Shown in pieces: positions 38,374-50,054 of a DNA stretch of 64,000 nucleotides. Made by a program: the position numbers and the translations under genes. The notes under the pieces are model-generated. The model was given only the letters and a program-made list of their open reading frames with translations, ran no database searches and was not told the origin of the DNA. This DNA is from Gymnorhina tibicen. Lineage: Eukaryota > Chordata > Aves > Passeriformes > Artamidae. Within the stretch, counting starts at the first letter, position 1, and every line of letters begins with the position of its first letter. Location of the stretch: contig VXAZ01007626.1 of the NCBI GenBank assembly GCA_013399875.1, forward strand, positions 1,178,001 through 1,242,000, in the 5' to 3' direction.

Positions 38374-41300
38374 CAAAGCTCTGGGGAGAGCCAGCCCAGG
38401 CCTCTGTGCTGAGACAGGAACACTTTACTGCTGTATGGGCACAGTCCATGTGTCTTCAAGGGCTTGTGGAGGGTTTAACTAAACTATCCAAGCCCTGAGC
38501 AGGTAAAAATGACATTCTATCAAGGATTATCAGTTAAACTCTTAGTGGCTTCTTGCTCATCACTTTGTTATTTTCAGAGATGAGGTCAAGAGGAACGATG
38601 AAGCGTGATGAGAGAATAATCCATTTGCTTCTACTAAAATATGCCTAACGGAGCAAAAGGGAAATGGGCTATTCTAAAGATAGGGAAATAACCTAGCAAA
38701 AGAAAGATGGTTTCATAAATACTATTGCTGAGGAAGCAGAAACTGTATTATTAAAAGAATTATTCTTCTGACCTCTAAATAATTCCAAGTCTATAAAAGA
38801 CAGAATTTTGTCAATAAATAAGTGTCATTAAGAGAGATCCATACAGAAAAAAAGATCATAAATCAAAAGGAGGAGGGCTGCTGTATTTCAGCACAGCTAC
38901 AAATTGCTGTTCTGCTCATTTCTGCATTGTTAGCAACCTGCTGATGATAAATATGAAATGGGCACAAAATGTCTGTAGCTATTTCATCAGCAAAATGGTC
39001 CAGCTTTTGAAAATAGATGGAGCAGGTGGCATTAGCTGAACACAGCCCTGGAAGAAAACAGTGTTTAGGTCTCATCTTTGATGAGGGTCCCCATAGAACA
39101 CTGAATTATTTCCACTGAACTTATTTTCATTGCACCTTGCTTCTAGGAGCACTCCAGTGAGGGCTCATTAGAGTGAAGTGGCAAAGCATGGTGGTGGTGA
39201 TATCCTTTAAATGCTGCACTTGACTATCTCCAGGATTTCCAGGGACAACCTGGGTGCTTAGGGGCAGGACTAGAATGTTTGGGGGTGATAAGCCACCAAG
39301 CGGAAAAAAAGGAAAGAGACTAAAACTCAGTACACACACTGCTCCAAGCTTCTTGAGTATTTTCCAGAGTTTAAAAAAACAAGGCAGGAGGTGCGAATCT
39401 ACTCTAGTTAACACTCTCAAACTGCTACTCCTATCTTATCTAACATCTTTTGAACAATATATAACATAACATGCCATCTCAGTGGGTAAAAAAAAATAAT
39501 TTTGCTAAGGGAAAGTGGGAGACGAGGCAGGAAAATAGTATGCAAAGCTCATGGAATAGGAAGGAAGGAGGGAGACTAGAAAACCTCTGATATGTGATTG
39601 AATTCAAGTGTCCAGCCTAGGCTTGGGGATGCACTGAGGGCACATGAGCTTGCAGCAGGCATTTTTCCACAGCTGATAGAGACAGAGGGACAGATGTGTT
39701 TCAGTGTGCCCGGTTCTCTCTGGAGCTCAAACCCAAGTAACACCGCAGTTAACTCAACAAGGCAGTGGCTAGTGCTGGATGATGTCCTGGGCCTCCTGGC
39801 CTGAACATCCTGACCTCTACCCTGTTCCAGTTCTCCTGCTGGCCTTGTGTGGAAGAGGTGCCCAATTACACTTGCATGGGGCAGAGGGGAAGAGGACCCA
39901 GCCAGCGGCAGGGTGCTGGGGGAAGAGCTACTGCCACGTTCATGAGCAGATAGTAAGAGAAGAGGTGAGGTTAAGGGCAGAAAGGGACATGTGATGCAAG
40001 GCCTTGGGGTCACGGTGGGGAGTAGTTGAGAGGTTCTGAAGTGGCAGGGAATGGGGACAGACAAAAAATGTGCCCTAAGGAGAACTAATGTACTTTGTTT
40101 TGCAAGGAACTTGGGCTAGAGAAAAGTACGGCTTTCCCCCAGCCTGCCAGCCTGCCAGATAACATTTGTCCAATGATTTGGGACTAGAGCACAGCAGCAA
40201 GATAAAGATGATATCATCTTCCATTATTAAATCCTGATGGAGGGTTTCTTAAATGCAGTCGTTTCAGACGAATGTGTTATTTTTTCTCTTGACGTGTGAG
40301 ATAGTGAAAAAGTAGGACTTTCTCTTCCGAGTTTAGATTGTGGTTTGTCACTGATTAGAGGAAACAGAACTTCTCTGCACTCAGTGGCTCTGAGCCATCT
40401 TCATGAAGCTGGTGCAGTAAACACACTCTGACAGTAGGAATTAATGTTATAATCATATCAGGACTGTGAACCATAACTTGTTGATGAAGTTGTGAGAAGT
40501 GCACTTACCAGATATAGAATGTATGCAGAGCATTTGATGCATTAAATGTCAGATCCCCACAGCCTACATTCCAGAAATAAAAAAGGATAATTAATTTCCA
40601 TACATCTTGGCACACTCCATTAGAACAGTGACAGCAGAAGCAAATGCTTTTACAAGTAGTTGCTGAAAAACTCTATTGAATTTTGGGAATAAGAACAGCA
40701 ATTCAGGGTCAGTCTAAAAGTTCATCTCCCTCAGTATTTTCTCTCTATAATGGCTAGTGGCAGAGATTTAAGGAAAACAAGAGAAATGAGGGAGCACAGG
40801 GTGATTTTTCTTTGATCTTGTCCTACCTTCTAGCAGTCTGTGGTTCATGGACTTCATGTATTTACATCACATACTTAAGAGCCTGTGTTGAACCTATTTT
40901 TTTATTTGTCTAACCATTTTATTTTTAACCTAGTTTTATTTTTGGCATCAGCAATGTCTCAGATCAGTGAATTTCACACTTATGTATACTTGTGTGAAAG
41001 AGCAATTCCTTGTGTCTCTTTTTAAACCTGCCACCTGATAATTTCCCCAGTTCCCTCCTACTCCTTCCATGGTGATATATTACAAAATTGAATAACAGTC
41101 CCTTGTTCACCTTCTCCAGACTGCTCGTTAAGACTCTGAGGTAGTTTATTTCCAATTTGAAATGCTGTACTTCATGTACCATATCCTCTCCTCTGTCTCA
41201 TCACAACATGGCCTTTCAGTACTAGCTGTGGTAAGCAAGGAAGAGCTGTACTTCAAACCAGTTTCTTCCCAAAACTGCTTCCATCTGATGGATAGCAGCC

Positions 41301-44300
41301 ATTCCCACTTGCACCAGTGGTTCCCTTCCCACAACCCCCACCTGATGATGGTTGTCTTGATCTACGTTTTAGGACAAGCCTTTTCACTTAGGAACTCCTT
41401 ATTCTTCCCTTGAGTTCTTTTGAAGCCAAGGAGGTTTCCCCTCATTTTAGAGACTCCTGGAAACTCTTCTTTTGGATATGAACAAACCCAGAGCAGTACT
41501 GGGTAAGCAAGGCACTTATTCTTTCTCATTTTAGCCTCTGGAGAATGAATGAAGTCAGTCAGCACAGCTGTGCTAACCTGCCTCAGGAAAGGACTTCTCT
41601 TTTACAGAGAAGAGGGAGGAATGCCAAAAAGACACAGAGATATTGGTAAGATGGAATGAACATCTAAAAATCTAGAAATGTGCCTGGCTCAGGAAATTCC
41701 TGAACCAAGTGCAGAGCATGGGAGAGTGCTCCTCTCTCACGTTCCTAAACTCTTCTCTAGGTGAAAACTGTTGGCCAGAGGTGAAGATAAAGTACCTGGC
41801 TAAATGGACTTCTGATCCCACCTACTGCAGCTGCTTTTACTCTTAAGACATGAATAGATCATCTAAGTCAGGTTGAGCAGATGGGCCATTGCACTGGGGT
41901 GGGTGCAGCCCTGCTAGGTCCAGATGGGCGATAGGGTTAGGGAGAGAGTGAGGGTGCTGAGGCCTTTCCCTCCTCTAGGAAAGCTGTGTTAACATGGTAA
42001 AACACCTGTCTGCATATGAGATATTCCCTGCTGCGATGTTCACTGAGATGGTTTTTGGCCTCAGTGGTCCCCAGCACCGATGGAATTCCTCCCTTTGAGG
42101 CTTGAGCAGTTTCTTCTGCTGCATTTGTGCACCTCCTAAGTGAGAGGGGGACTGGCTGAAACTCAGGGTGGTGCTGAAGGACTCACTGCTGATCTGCTCC
42201 TGAAGAGTCTTGCCCCACTTTCCTTCTCCTCTTGCTTGTAAATGTGGCTAAGCCTGTTTGAGCTGGAAAACCTGAAGAACTCATACTAAGGTGTATGAAA
42301 TGTATTTTCTCTGATGTTTCTGAAGTTTCAAAAACTTCTATTCTTAAAGAAAATGGCAATGCTCCAAATATGGTTAATGATTCTTCTGGAACTTAGTTGA
42401 AGACAGGTTTTCAGGAGCAAAGAAACTCTCCTTGGGCTCTTATAACAAATACCTCTGACACCTTTCTAAGTGTTTCTCTCACTGTAGCCCTTGTGATTTC
42501 AAGAAGTTTGACAAATAGTCTCTGTGTCTCAGGCACATTGAAGTGTTGCTAGATCATGGCATTTATTAACCTTTTACAGGCAGAATTAAAGTATAAAGCC
42601 ACAGTCTGCTCTTATTGTTCCAGATTTTGGGTTGTGGAACTGAATGAATGGTAGCAGGAACCATTTTACTGCATGGGGATAGGTGTCTCATTTGAATTGA
42701 ATGACAACAAAAAGTTCTATGACGAAGACTTGTCACGTATATCATCATTGTATTTGTACAAATATTACATTTGTAGCATTACAAAGACAAAGCATTAAAG
42801 AAATAAGCAAGGGAAAAATCTGTGCTTACGTACTGAACACAGGATGGACAGGCAAAAAAGCTAGAAAAGGTGATTATTATTTCAGGGTCAGCCTTCTCTG
42901 TTCTGCAAGGGTTAATTGCTAGTGGCAAAATTAATTGCTGCTATCAGAATTATTATAAACTGTGGAAGGTGGTGGAAGTGAGGGGCAGAGGAGCAGGAGG
43001 GGAGGAGTGCATAGTTAACATTGTAGCTAAAACTCTCTTTGCAGATATTAGCACTTTGTGAGTAATCAAAACTCTGAATCAGGTCCTGAACTTTGAAGGC
43101 TTTTGAACCTGTGTGTGTAGGTTTCTGTGAGTGAGCAAATCTACCTGAGGTTGTGGTGTACTGTAAATTACCTCTACAAATAGTGTTCCTCTCTGTGCAC
43201 ATTACAGCTTGAGCAGATGTAACCTTTCAGGTGTGTTTCACAGCATAAAACCTGTCAAAGCCTGCATTCATTCACCTTTACAGGGGGTTTCTTTGATGAC
43301 TGCTGATGGAGATCTTTGTTCTGATGTCAAAAATCATTGTCCATCTTCTTATCGCACCCCTGTGGCACAGATTTGAAAGCCATCAACAGGACAAACTGGG
43401 AACTTTGCTAGATTCTACCTCATAACACACTTCTCTTAGAAATGTTAAAATAATCTGCTTAAATGTTCCCATTTGATTTGTATGTTCTGTAGGAACCTCA
43501 TTGAATTGCAGAAGTTGAAGCAGCACCTTGCTTTTCTTGACCTTCAGACTCTATTTTGGAAAGCTACCCTTTTTGTGAATTTACCCTTCTAGTCTTCTCT
43601 GTTTAGCCATGGGATATTTTTAAACTTACAGGTAGCTTATTCCTGAACTGTAGACATATTTGGGCACTAGAGAAAATGTCAAGCTGTTTGAGATATGGTA
43701 TGTATCATTATGAACTCCTCTTTGGACTGGTTGTTAGAGCTGTTTCTTACCTTCTCAGAGAGTAGGCACAGCTATGCCGAGATTCAGCTTCAAGACAAAT
43801 TAACTGGCATTGGAAATGATATTTCCTTTGTGTTCCATTACATCCCCTTCTGTTTATGTACATGGTACCATGGAATCTTTCGTGCCAGAAATGAATACAC
43901 AGAGTAGCTTATCCTGGTGTAGCTTGACTGGTGTCAGTAAAATTGAGCTGGAAATGAGTATGCTGCATTATATTCCTTTCTATAAGGGATGGAGCAAGAG
44001 TTTACTCCAGATGTGCTTAAGTGATGAAGCAAATATCTCAACTGTTGTCCGCTGTTGCTGCATGTTGCTCTTGCTGTGGTGGGAAGGGATGGTGCTCACA
44101 CCCAGGGCCTTGGCCCTGTGCTGTGCAGAACTGTCACACAGCACTCACTGTGTGGGTCTCCATAGCATTTTCCTGAAGCCAGGATTATTTGCCATTTGCA
44201 TCTTTCTAGCTCATGGCAGGTGCTTTGCAGCCGTTCCTGTGCACCTGGGGCTGGTGCCAGGAGAAAGCCATTCAGGTTGATTTCGTCTTAAATGAACTAT

Positions 44301-45139
44301 TGTGCACGTTTACCTTGGTAGCAGCTCATGTCAATAGTGGATTTGAGTAGTGGATTAGAGGGTGCAGGGCACATAAAGACTCTCTCTCTCAAATGCCTTC
44401 TCAGCAAATGATTGATGAAGTATGAAGGACTGATTGGAAAGCTTGTAAACTGGTTTTTTCTTTTAGTCTTTGCCTACCTCCCTCTGCTGCCAGCAGAGTT
44501 TTCATGCCTTTATTGCTGAAAGACTAGTTATTCATGACCTGCAGCCTTTAGGTTTTTCAGAAATATTTGGCAGAAAAATGAACACCCATAAGGAGCAGCT
44601 GTGGGACAAACTCAACCATCAGGAAAGAAGCATTGAGAGGACTGCTGCAGGATTTTCCTTTTTTATCTTTCCTTACATTTTTTCTCCCCCTAGAATGCTT
44701 GTGCAATGGCTTTCTACATCTAAGGCATCACAAGTTAAATTTTGGCTGATGTTTTTCTAACATCCATATGGGACACTGGCACAAGGCCATTTATTGCTCC
44801 AAGGTACTGAATAACTTGGTCTAATTTCTGTTCTCTGGCCACTGAGGGAAACTTCTCTCCATCCATATCCTCAGCTGTGAGTTTATAGGTGGATGGCCTC
44901 ATACTACTCTATGTTTACATGTGGATAAAAATTTCTGAACACTTCAATTTTTGGTCTGAAGGAGTCAATATGTATAGCCTGATATTAAAACACATCTAAT
45001 GATTTTCCTCACGGGTACCTGGGGAAAAATATTGAACATCTGTACTTCAGGAAGTTATATTTTAGATATTTAAGGCAAAGAACAGCTGTACTACAAATTA
45101 GGAGACTGTGAAAAATGGGTGCCTCAGTTGGACTCTGTA

Positions 45140-45893
45140 TAGGTCCTGCACCAGGGTCAGGGCAATCCCAGGTAAAAATTCAGGCTGGGCAGGGAATGGA
45201 CTGGGAGCAGCCCTGAGGAGAAAAACTTGGAGGTGTTGGTGGATGAGCTCTGTAGAGCACCTGACAATGTGCATTTGCAGCCCAGAAAGCCGAACGTGTC
45301 CTGGGCTACATCCAAAGCAGCAGGGCGAGGGAGGGGATTCTGCCCCTCCGCTCTGCTCTGGTGGGACCCCACCTGCAGTGCTGTGTCCAGCTTTGGGGCA
45401 ACCAGAATTAGAAGGACATGGACCTATTGGAGCAAGTCCAGTTGAGGCCACAAAGACTATCAGAGGGATGGAGCATCTCTCTTATGAAGCTGAACTGAGA
45501 GAGTTGGGCTTTTTTAGCCTGGGCAAGAGCAGGCTGCCTCTGGGGAGACTTTACAGCAGCCTTCCAGCACCTAAAGGGTGCCTGCAAGAAATCTGGAGAG
45601 GGACTTCTCACAAGGGCATGTAGCGATAGGATGGGGGGGATGGCTTTAAATGGAAAGAGGGTAGGTTTGGATTTGATATTAAGAAGAAACTCCTTACTGT
45701 GAGGGTGGTAAAACATTAGAACAGGTTGCCCGGAGAAGTTGTGGATGTCCCATCGCTGGAACTCTTCAAGGTCAGGTTGGATGGGGCTTTGAGTAACCTG
45801 GTCTAGTGAAAGTTGTCCCTGCCCATAGTGGTGGGGTTGGAACTAGACAATCTTTAAGGTCCCTTCCAACCCAAACTATTTTACGGTTCTATT
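45140..45893 (+). mobile_element. CR1 LINE, 3' end of ORF2 plus 3' UTR
   Basis: The sequence runs in CR1 order: the ValLeuHisLeu-like region, AGAAAGCCGAACGTGTCCTG, the PLRSALVGPHLQCCVQLWG-like stretch near 45345-45400, the MKLN-ESWAFLAW-like C-terminal region, then the 3' UTR words AACAGGTTGCCCGGAGAAG, TTGGATGGGGCTTTGAG and AGGTCCCTTCCAACCCAAA, ending GGTTCTATTAA. The 5' end is truncated, which is normal for CR1. Stops and frameshifts show that it is inactive. The 3' end is nearly complete, matching the reverse-complement ends at 50055 and 59376. No clear target-site duplication is seen, as is common for CR1. Confidence 0.93.
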
Positions 45894-47507
45894 AAACATT
45901 GACTTACTTTTGGAAAATCTGAGAAGAGACAGCAAATTTTGTCTCTCCCTCCAGAGCAAGCCCCTCTGACAGATCATGATCCCAATTCCTCTAGCCAGAA
46001 GATGGTGTCTGTATAGAAGTGCTCCAGAACTCCTTTCTCTGAGAGCCACATTGCAAGTAATAAAGCACTTGACTGTCACTGGACACCAATACAAACAGGG
46101 GGAGCAGCCAACTGGCAGAAGAATTTGGTTCTTTCTCCCCACTCCTGCAGTATACAACATATATTTGCATTTACATTTTCTTTGGACAGAGTTTGTTTAT
46201 CCATTCAGGAAACACAAATCATTCCTCTGTTGTAGATACCTCTTCACCAGGCTATTTTCCCTGTTTTCTGGGAAATGGAGGGCTGGCTGAGCTCATGGAA
46301 ATCCAGGTATCCCACTAGCACCGGCTTCTACCTCGGAGAACTCAACCAGTTGTTGATGCTCTTCATGTTTTGATCCTTGTGTATGGTCTACATGATCACC
46401 TGCACTGTTCCACTCTCTATTTGGAGGACTTTTTTTACTAGTTAAATCATTTATAGTCTAAGTAGTCCCAAGCCCACAGTGAAGACATTCCACCATTAGA
46501 ATATTTCTAAAAACACTTTTTCAATTATTAGGGATATTTAACTTTATTTGAACAGCTGTAGTACTGACATGACTGGGGTTCAAAAGCGTATATTTGGCAT
46601 AAAGTCATCCTTCCTTTAATTGCAAATTAGTGTAAATCTAGCCTTCATAAAGCCATGAAGCGAGAAGATGTCAAAGACTATTACACTGTGGTGTGTTAGA
46701 CTGGTACATGAAACATTCGGTAGAGGCTCATCTCAATTATAGCAGGGCAATAGACAGCTTGTGGGTTTTTTTTAATAGCTGGAAGGAGACTCTGGGATGG
46801 CAATTAATACCCTGCTCCCTATCTTCCTATAGCATGGTCCAAATATCTTGTCTCACTGATGGAAAATATATGTTCTTGTTTGCTCTGATTCAAACAACTT
46901 AAAGAACAAAGCCATGGAGTGGCTGAGAAAGTAAATGAAACTGAGAGTGGGGGATAAATACAGATAAACAAGTGAACTTGTGTCTGCATTTATATGTGTC
47001 CCATGTCCACTTTGTGTTACTATCGCCCTAAAAGAAATATCAAAGTGCTTTACGAACATGAGCAGAGCTACCTAGCTATGTCATTATTTTTATCTGGAAA
47101 TACTTTGCCACAATACTGAGTTTAAATCAGGCCAGCTAGATGTTTACCACCTTTAAAAACCTGGTGGAGGTGAGATGGATGAAAAAGGGCGAGGGCTGGA
47201 GGCCATGCAGTGTTAAAAATGTAATTAACTTAAAGATGTGGCAGTTATTTCAGATTTTTTTTCCTCTGACTTGACAAAGCTGTATATTTGGTCTTTCAGA
47301 ACATGCATTTTTTAATCAACAAAGCTTGTACAGTTTGGAGTTACAAGAGAGTGCATCCCTTTTCCTTATTAAATATGATATTTTGTATAACATTTTTATA
47401 AAAGCTTGAGAATTTTTCAGCCTCTTCCACACCTGGTTGAAGGTGGTGTGTTTATTTAAAGAATTAATGTCCTCCTTTTGTCTATGTGATGTGGAAATTT
47501 AATTGAA
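45894..47507. other. Gene-free interval
   Basis: Nothing recognisable apart from a weak MIR-like stretch at 47035-47120, listed separately. Open frames are at most about 105 codons. Confidence 0.5.
47035..47120 (-). mobile_element. Possible MIR-like SINE 3' relic
   Basis: AAGTGCTTTACGAACATGAG resembles the complement of the MIR 3' end (AAGCGCTTTACA...ATTAACTC type). It is followed by TCATTATTTTTATCTGGAAA, where MIR has ATTATTATCCCCATTTTACA. The order is right but divergence is high, so this is tentative. Confidence 0.3.
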
Positions 47508-47533
47508 AATTATAAGTATGAATACTTATAATT
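47508..47533. repeat. Near-perfect palindrome (12-bp arms, 2-base centre)
   Basis: AATTATAAGTAT at 47508-47519, centre GA, then ATACTTATAATT at 47522-47533, an exact reverse complement. AT-rich palindromes of this kind can extrude as cruciforms. Its right arm overlaps the first unit of the adjacent tandem repeat. Confidence 0.9.
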
Positions 47534-47557
47534 CTTACCTTCATAATTCTTACCTTC
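47528..47557. repeat. Two-copy 15-bp tandem repeat beside palindrome
   Basis: ATAATTCTTACCTTC at 47528-47542 is repeated exactly at 47543-47557. It shares bases with the palindrome's right arm, suggesting replication slippage at a hairpin. Confidence 0.9.
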
Positions 47558-49494
47558 AGCTTGCAGGTCTCCATGTTAACTTGCCTGACTAAAATTACTT
47601 TTTCCAAGTAGCTAAATGTACGCCTGCTTGAACTGTTTTTTAAACTTTTCCTAGATAATGTTTTATTTCAAAACAAGGTGGAAATTTCTCAAGACTGAAG
47701 CTTTCCCCAGTTTTTTGATTAACCTCCTCTCAAAAATTGCAAATTTCAATAAAAACACCCTTTCTGCACCCCATTTCAAAAGTTCCTTTTGAATTTTTCT
47801 GTACAAAAGCATGGTTTTTATTTGCAAGTCAGCTTTACTTCAAAGGCTGTAGGAGACATCTCAGAAGCCACGGTTCTGTGTGTTGGTCAGCGGATTTGCA
47901 TAACTTTTCCCCCCTGGGGGGGAAGATTTTTCTGCTTTAGACCTATGAAGCACATTAGATACTCAGGGGTTTTTTTCCCTAAAAAGTCTGTGTATGTCTA
48001 AGTGTGAAAGAAAAAGACCAGTTGAATGTCAGAGACTGGGTCAGGCTATGTTAGTCCTAGTCTTGCAATTTGGAGTCAGAAAATTGCACCCCTAAACGGC
48101 AGAAGGATGTGAAGGATGGAAGGCAGCAGCTGTGCCAAAGGGAAACATGCAGCTGTGTCCCACCTGCACTTGCCCCTTGGTGGCTCCACAAGGGAAGAGC
48201 TCTTCCGCGCCTTCCTTCAGCGTGTTACCTCAGCTCCCATTTCTGGACATGGTGTCCTCAGAGTGACATGAAACCAGAGAGGAAAATTGTAAGAACACTT
48301 AGTGCTTCTAAATTACCTTTGCTACTGTATTGTTAACTTGGCAACAAAATGAGTTTGGAGTAGATCCTGGAGTTTTTAATTGCTTGAGGCAATCACCTTG
48401 GTTATTAAGTCACTGGGGAGGATTCAGCTGAGGGAATCACGTAGCAGTGAGGGGATGCAAATCTGTCACTGGTAGGTGTGAAATAATTCTTGTGTACAAA
48501 ACATTCATTACTTTCCTTTGGGTGCTACTACCAAAGTCATCACCATAAACTCAGTGGACACAGGGTAATCTTTCTGATGTGTTGTTCCTTGTTATAAAGA
48601 GGTGTAGGAGGGCCAACAAACTCACAACACTATAGAGCCCATGCCCTTAAGGATTGGCACTATATATAGGAGGAAGGGAAATTAGCAACTGATTGATGAA
48701 CTGACAGGATGCCTGTCAATAAGGGAAACAAGACCCAGGTGTCTACATTCACTATATGATCCCATTTCTGAAAGTATGGACAATTTAACCAATACCTGTG
48801 TGAGTAAGATAGAGTCTGGTGTCTTGTGTCACAGACCTTGTACAGCTGTAGAGCACATTTAGAGCAAAATATCTCTACAAGAGGGAGACAAGGCATTTCA
48901 AGGACTGCCTTAGACAGAGGACAATGCTAGATACATAGTCTGAGAGGTATTACATAAGCCATAAAAATAAATGGATAAATACATTTACAGAGAGACATCC
49001 TAAGCATTATCATTTTTAAGTGTCTGCTACTTGGCAAGCTATTGATCTCTATTTTCTTTTCCTTTTACGAACAGCATGGAAAATCATCTCAGTTTTCACT
49101 TGCTATAAACTGGAGTTGTTCTGTGAAAGCCAGAGGGTCTCAAGCAATTTACAACAGCTGAGGAACTGTGTTTTAAATAAGAAGACAACCTCAGAGTACC
49201 TTTCAGGGCAAGAATAAAAACTGTCAGCAGTCTCCACCTCTTCCTGTGAGTTTGTGGAATACACTGGAGTATTGGTGACCCTGACCCACACCTGCTTTGG
49301 CTAGTCTGAAGGTGAGCTGGATGAGATATTCCAGCTTTTCGACTTCTTTAATGCCCCAGCCATTTTACAAGAGACATCTCAGTGAATGAGATTATCCCAA
49401 GGCAATAGTGCAACCAGGTGAGCCCTGCCCTGTGTGGTCTGTCTGAACCAGTGTACCAGGCACACTTCACATGGAAGTCAGTTGCAAAGTAGTT
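47558..49494. other. Gene-free interval
   Basis: No gene, RNA or recognised repeat. Open frames are up to 88 codons with no recognisable domain. Confidence 0.5.
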
Positions 49495-50054
49495 GTAGTT
49501 GAGAATTATAAGGGCACTGCCAAGACATGCAGAGATGCAGTTAGAAAAGCAAAAACTCTTCTTCACTTGAAATTGGCCAGAGGTGTTAGAACCTACAAAA
49601 ATGAGTTCTTAAGGTACGTAAACAACAAGGAGAAGCAGAAGGAAAATACTGGCCTGCTGTCAAATAAGAGAGGTCAGTTAGTTCCCAACAGTGCTGAAAA
49701 GATAGGTTGTCAACACATCCTCCATCTCTGGATTTACAGCACTATAGTTTTGACAACAGAAATCCAGGTTGATGCAAACACAGATGTACCATCAGTGAAA
49801 GAAGAGTTGGTGTGTGAACAGGAGCTTGATGGGCCCTGACGTTATCCATCCAAGAGTGTTATCCAACCAGAGAGCTGCTTGACATCATTGCAAGGCCACT
49901 CTCCATAATTGCTGAGAAATCTGGAGACTGGAGGGTATCCCAGAAGACTAGAAGAATGCTGATATCACCCCCATCTACGAGACAGTTGTAAAGGAGATCC
50001 AGGCATTTATAGGTCTATCAGTCTTACTGAAGTCCCTGGGAAAGTTATGGAATG
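49495..50054 (+). mobile_element. CR1 LINE fragment, ORF2 between endonuclease and RT
   Basis: Translation near 49510-49640 gives a CRDAVRKAKTLLHLKLARG stretch followed by YVNNKEKQK. This matches, residue for residue in many places, the CRDGTRKTKAHSELSLARD and CMNSKRKKK stretches of the opposite-strand CR1 at 51690-51900. It continues through the start of the RT domain (GPDVIHPRVL-like near 49835, GKVME-like near 50040). The frame is broken after about 49839. It stops abruptly at 50054 where the minus-strand CR1 3' end begins, so it was probably the target of that insertion. The left boundary is approximate. Confidence 0.85.

Larger units (their letters stand above)
35291..45139. other. Gene-free, repeat-poor interval of about 10 kb
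   Basis: No exon, RNA gene or recognised transposon. Structured bits are a 12-bp unit repeated twice (36998-37021), an A-rich block (37158-37246) and a perfect short hairpin (38354-38373). A GC-richer block at 36785-37060 has many CTCCAG/CTGGAC words and might be an unrecognised diverged repeat. The 162-codon minus frame at 39576-40064 looks accidental. Confidence 0.45.
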
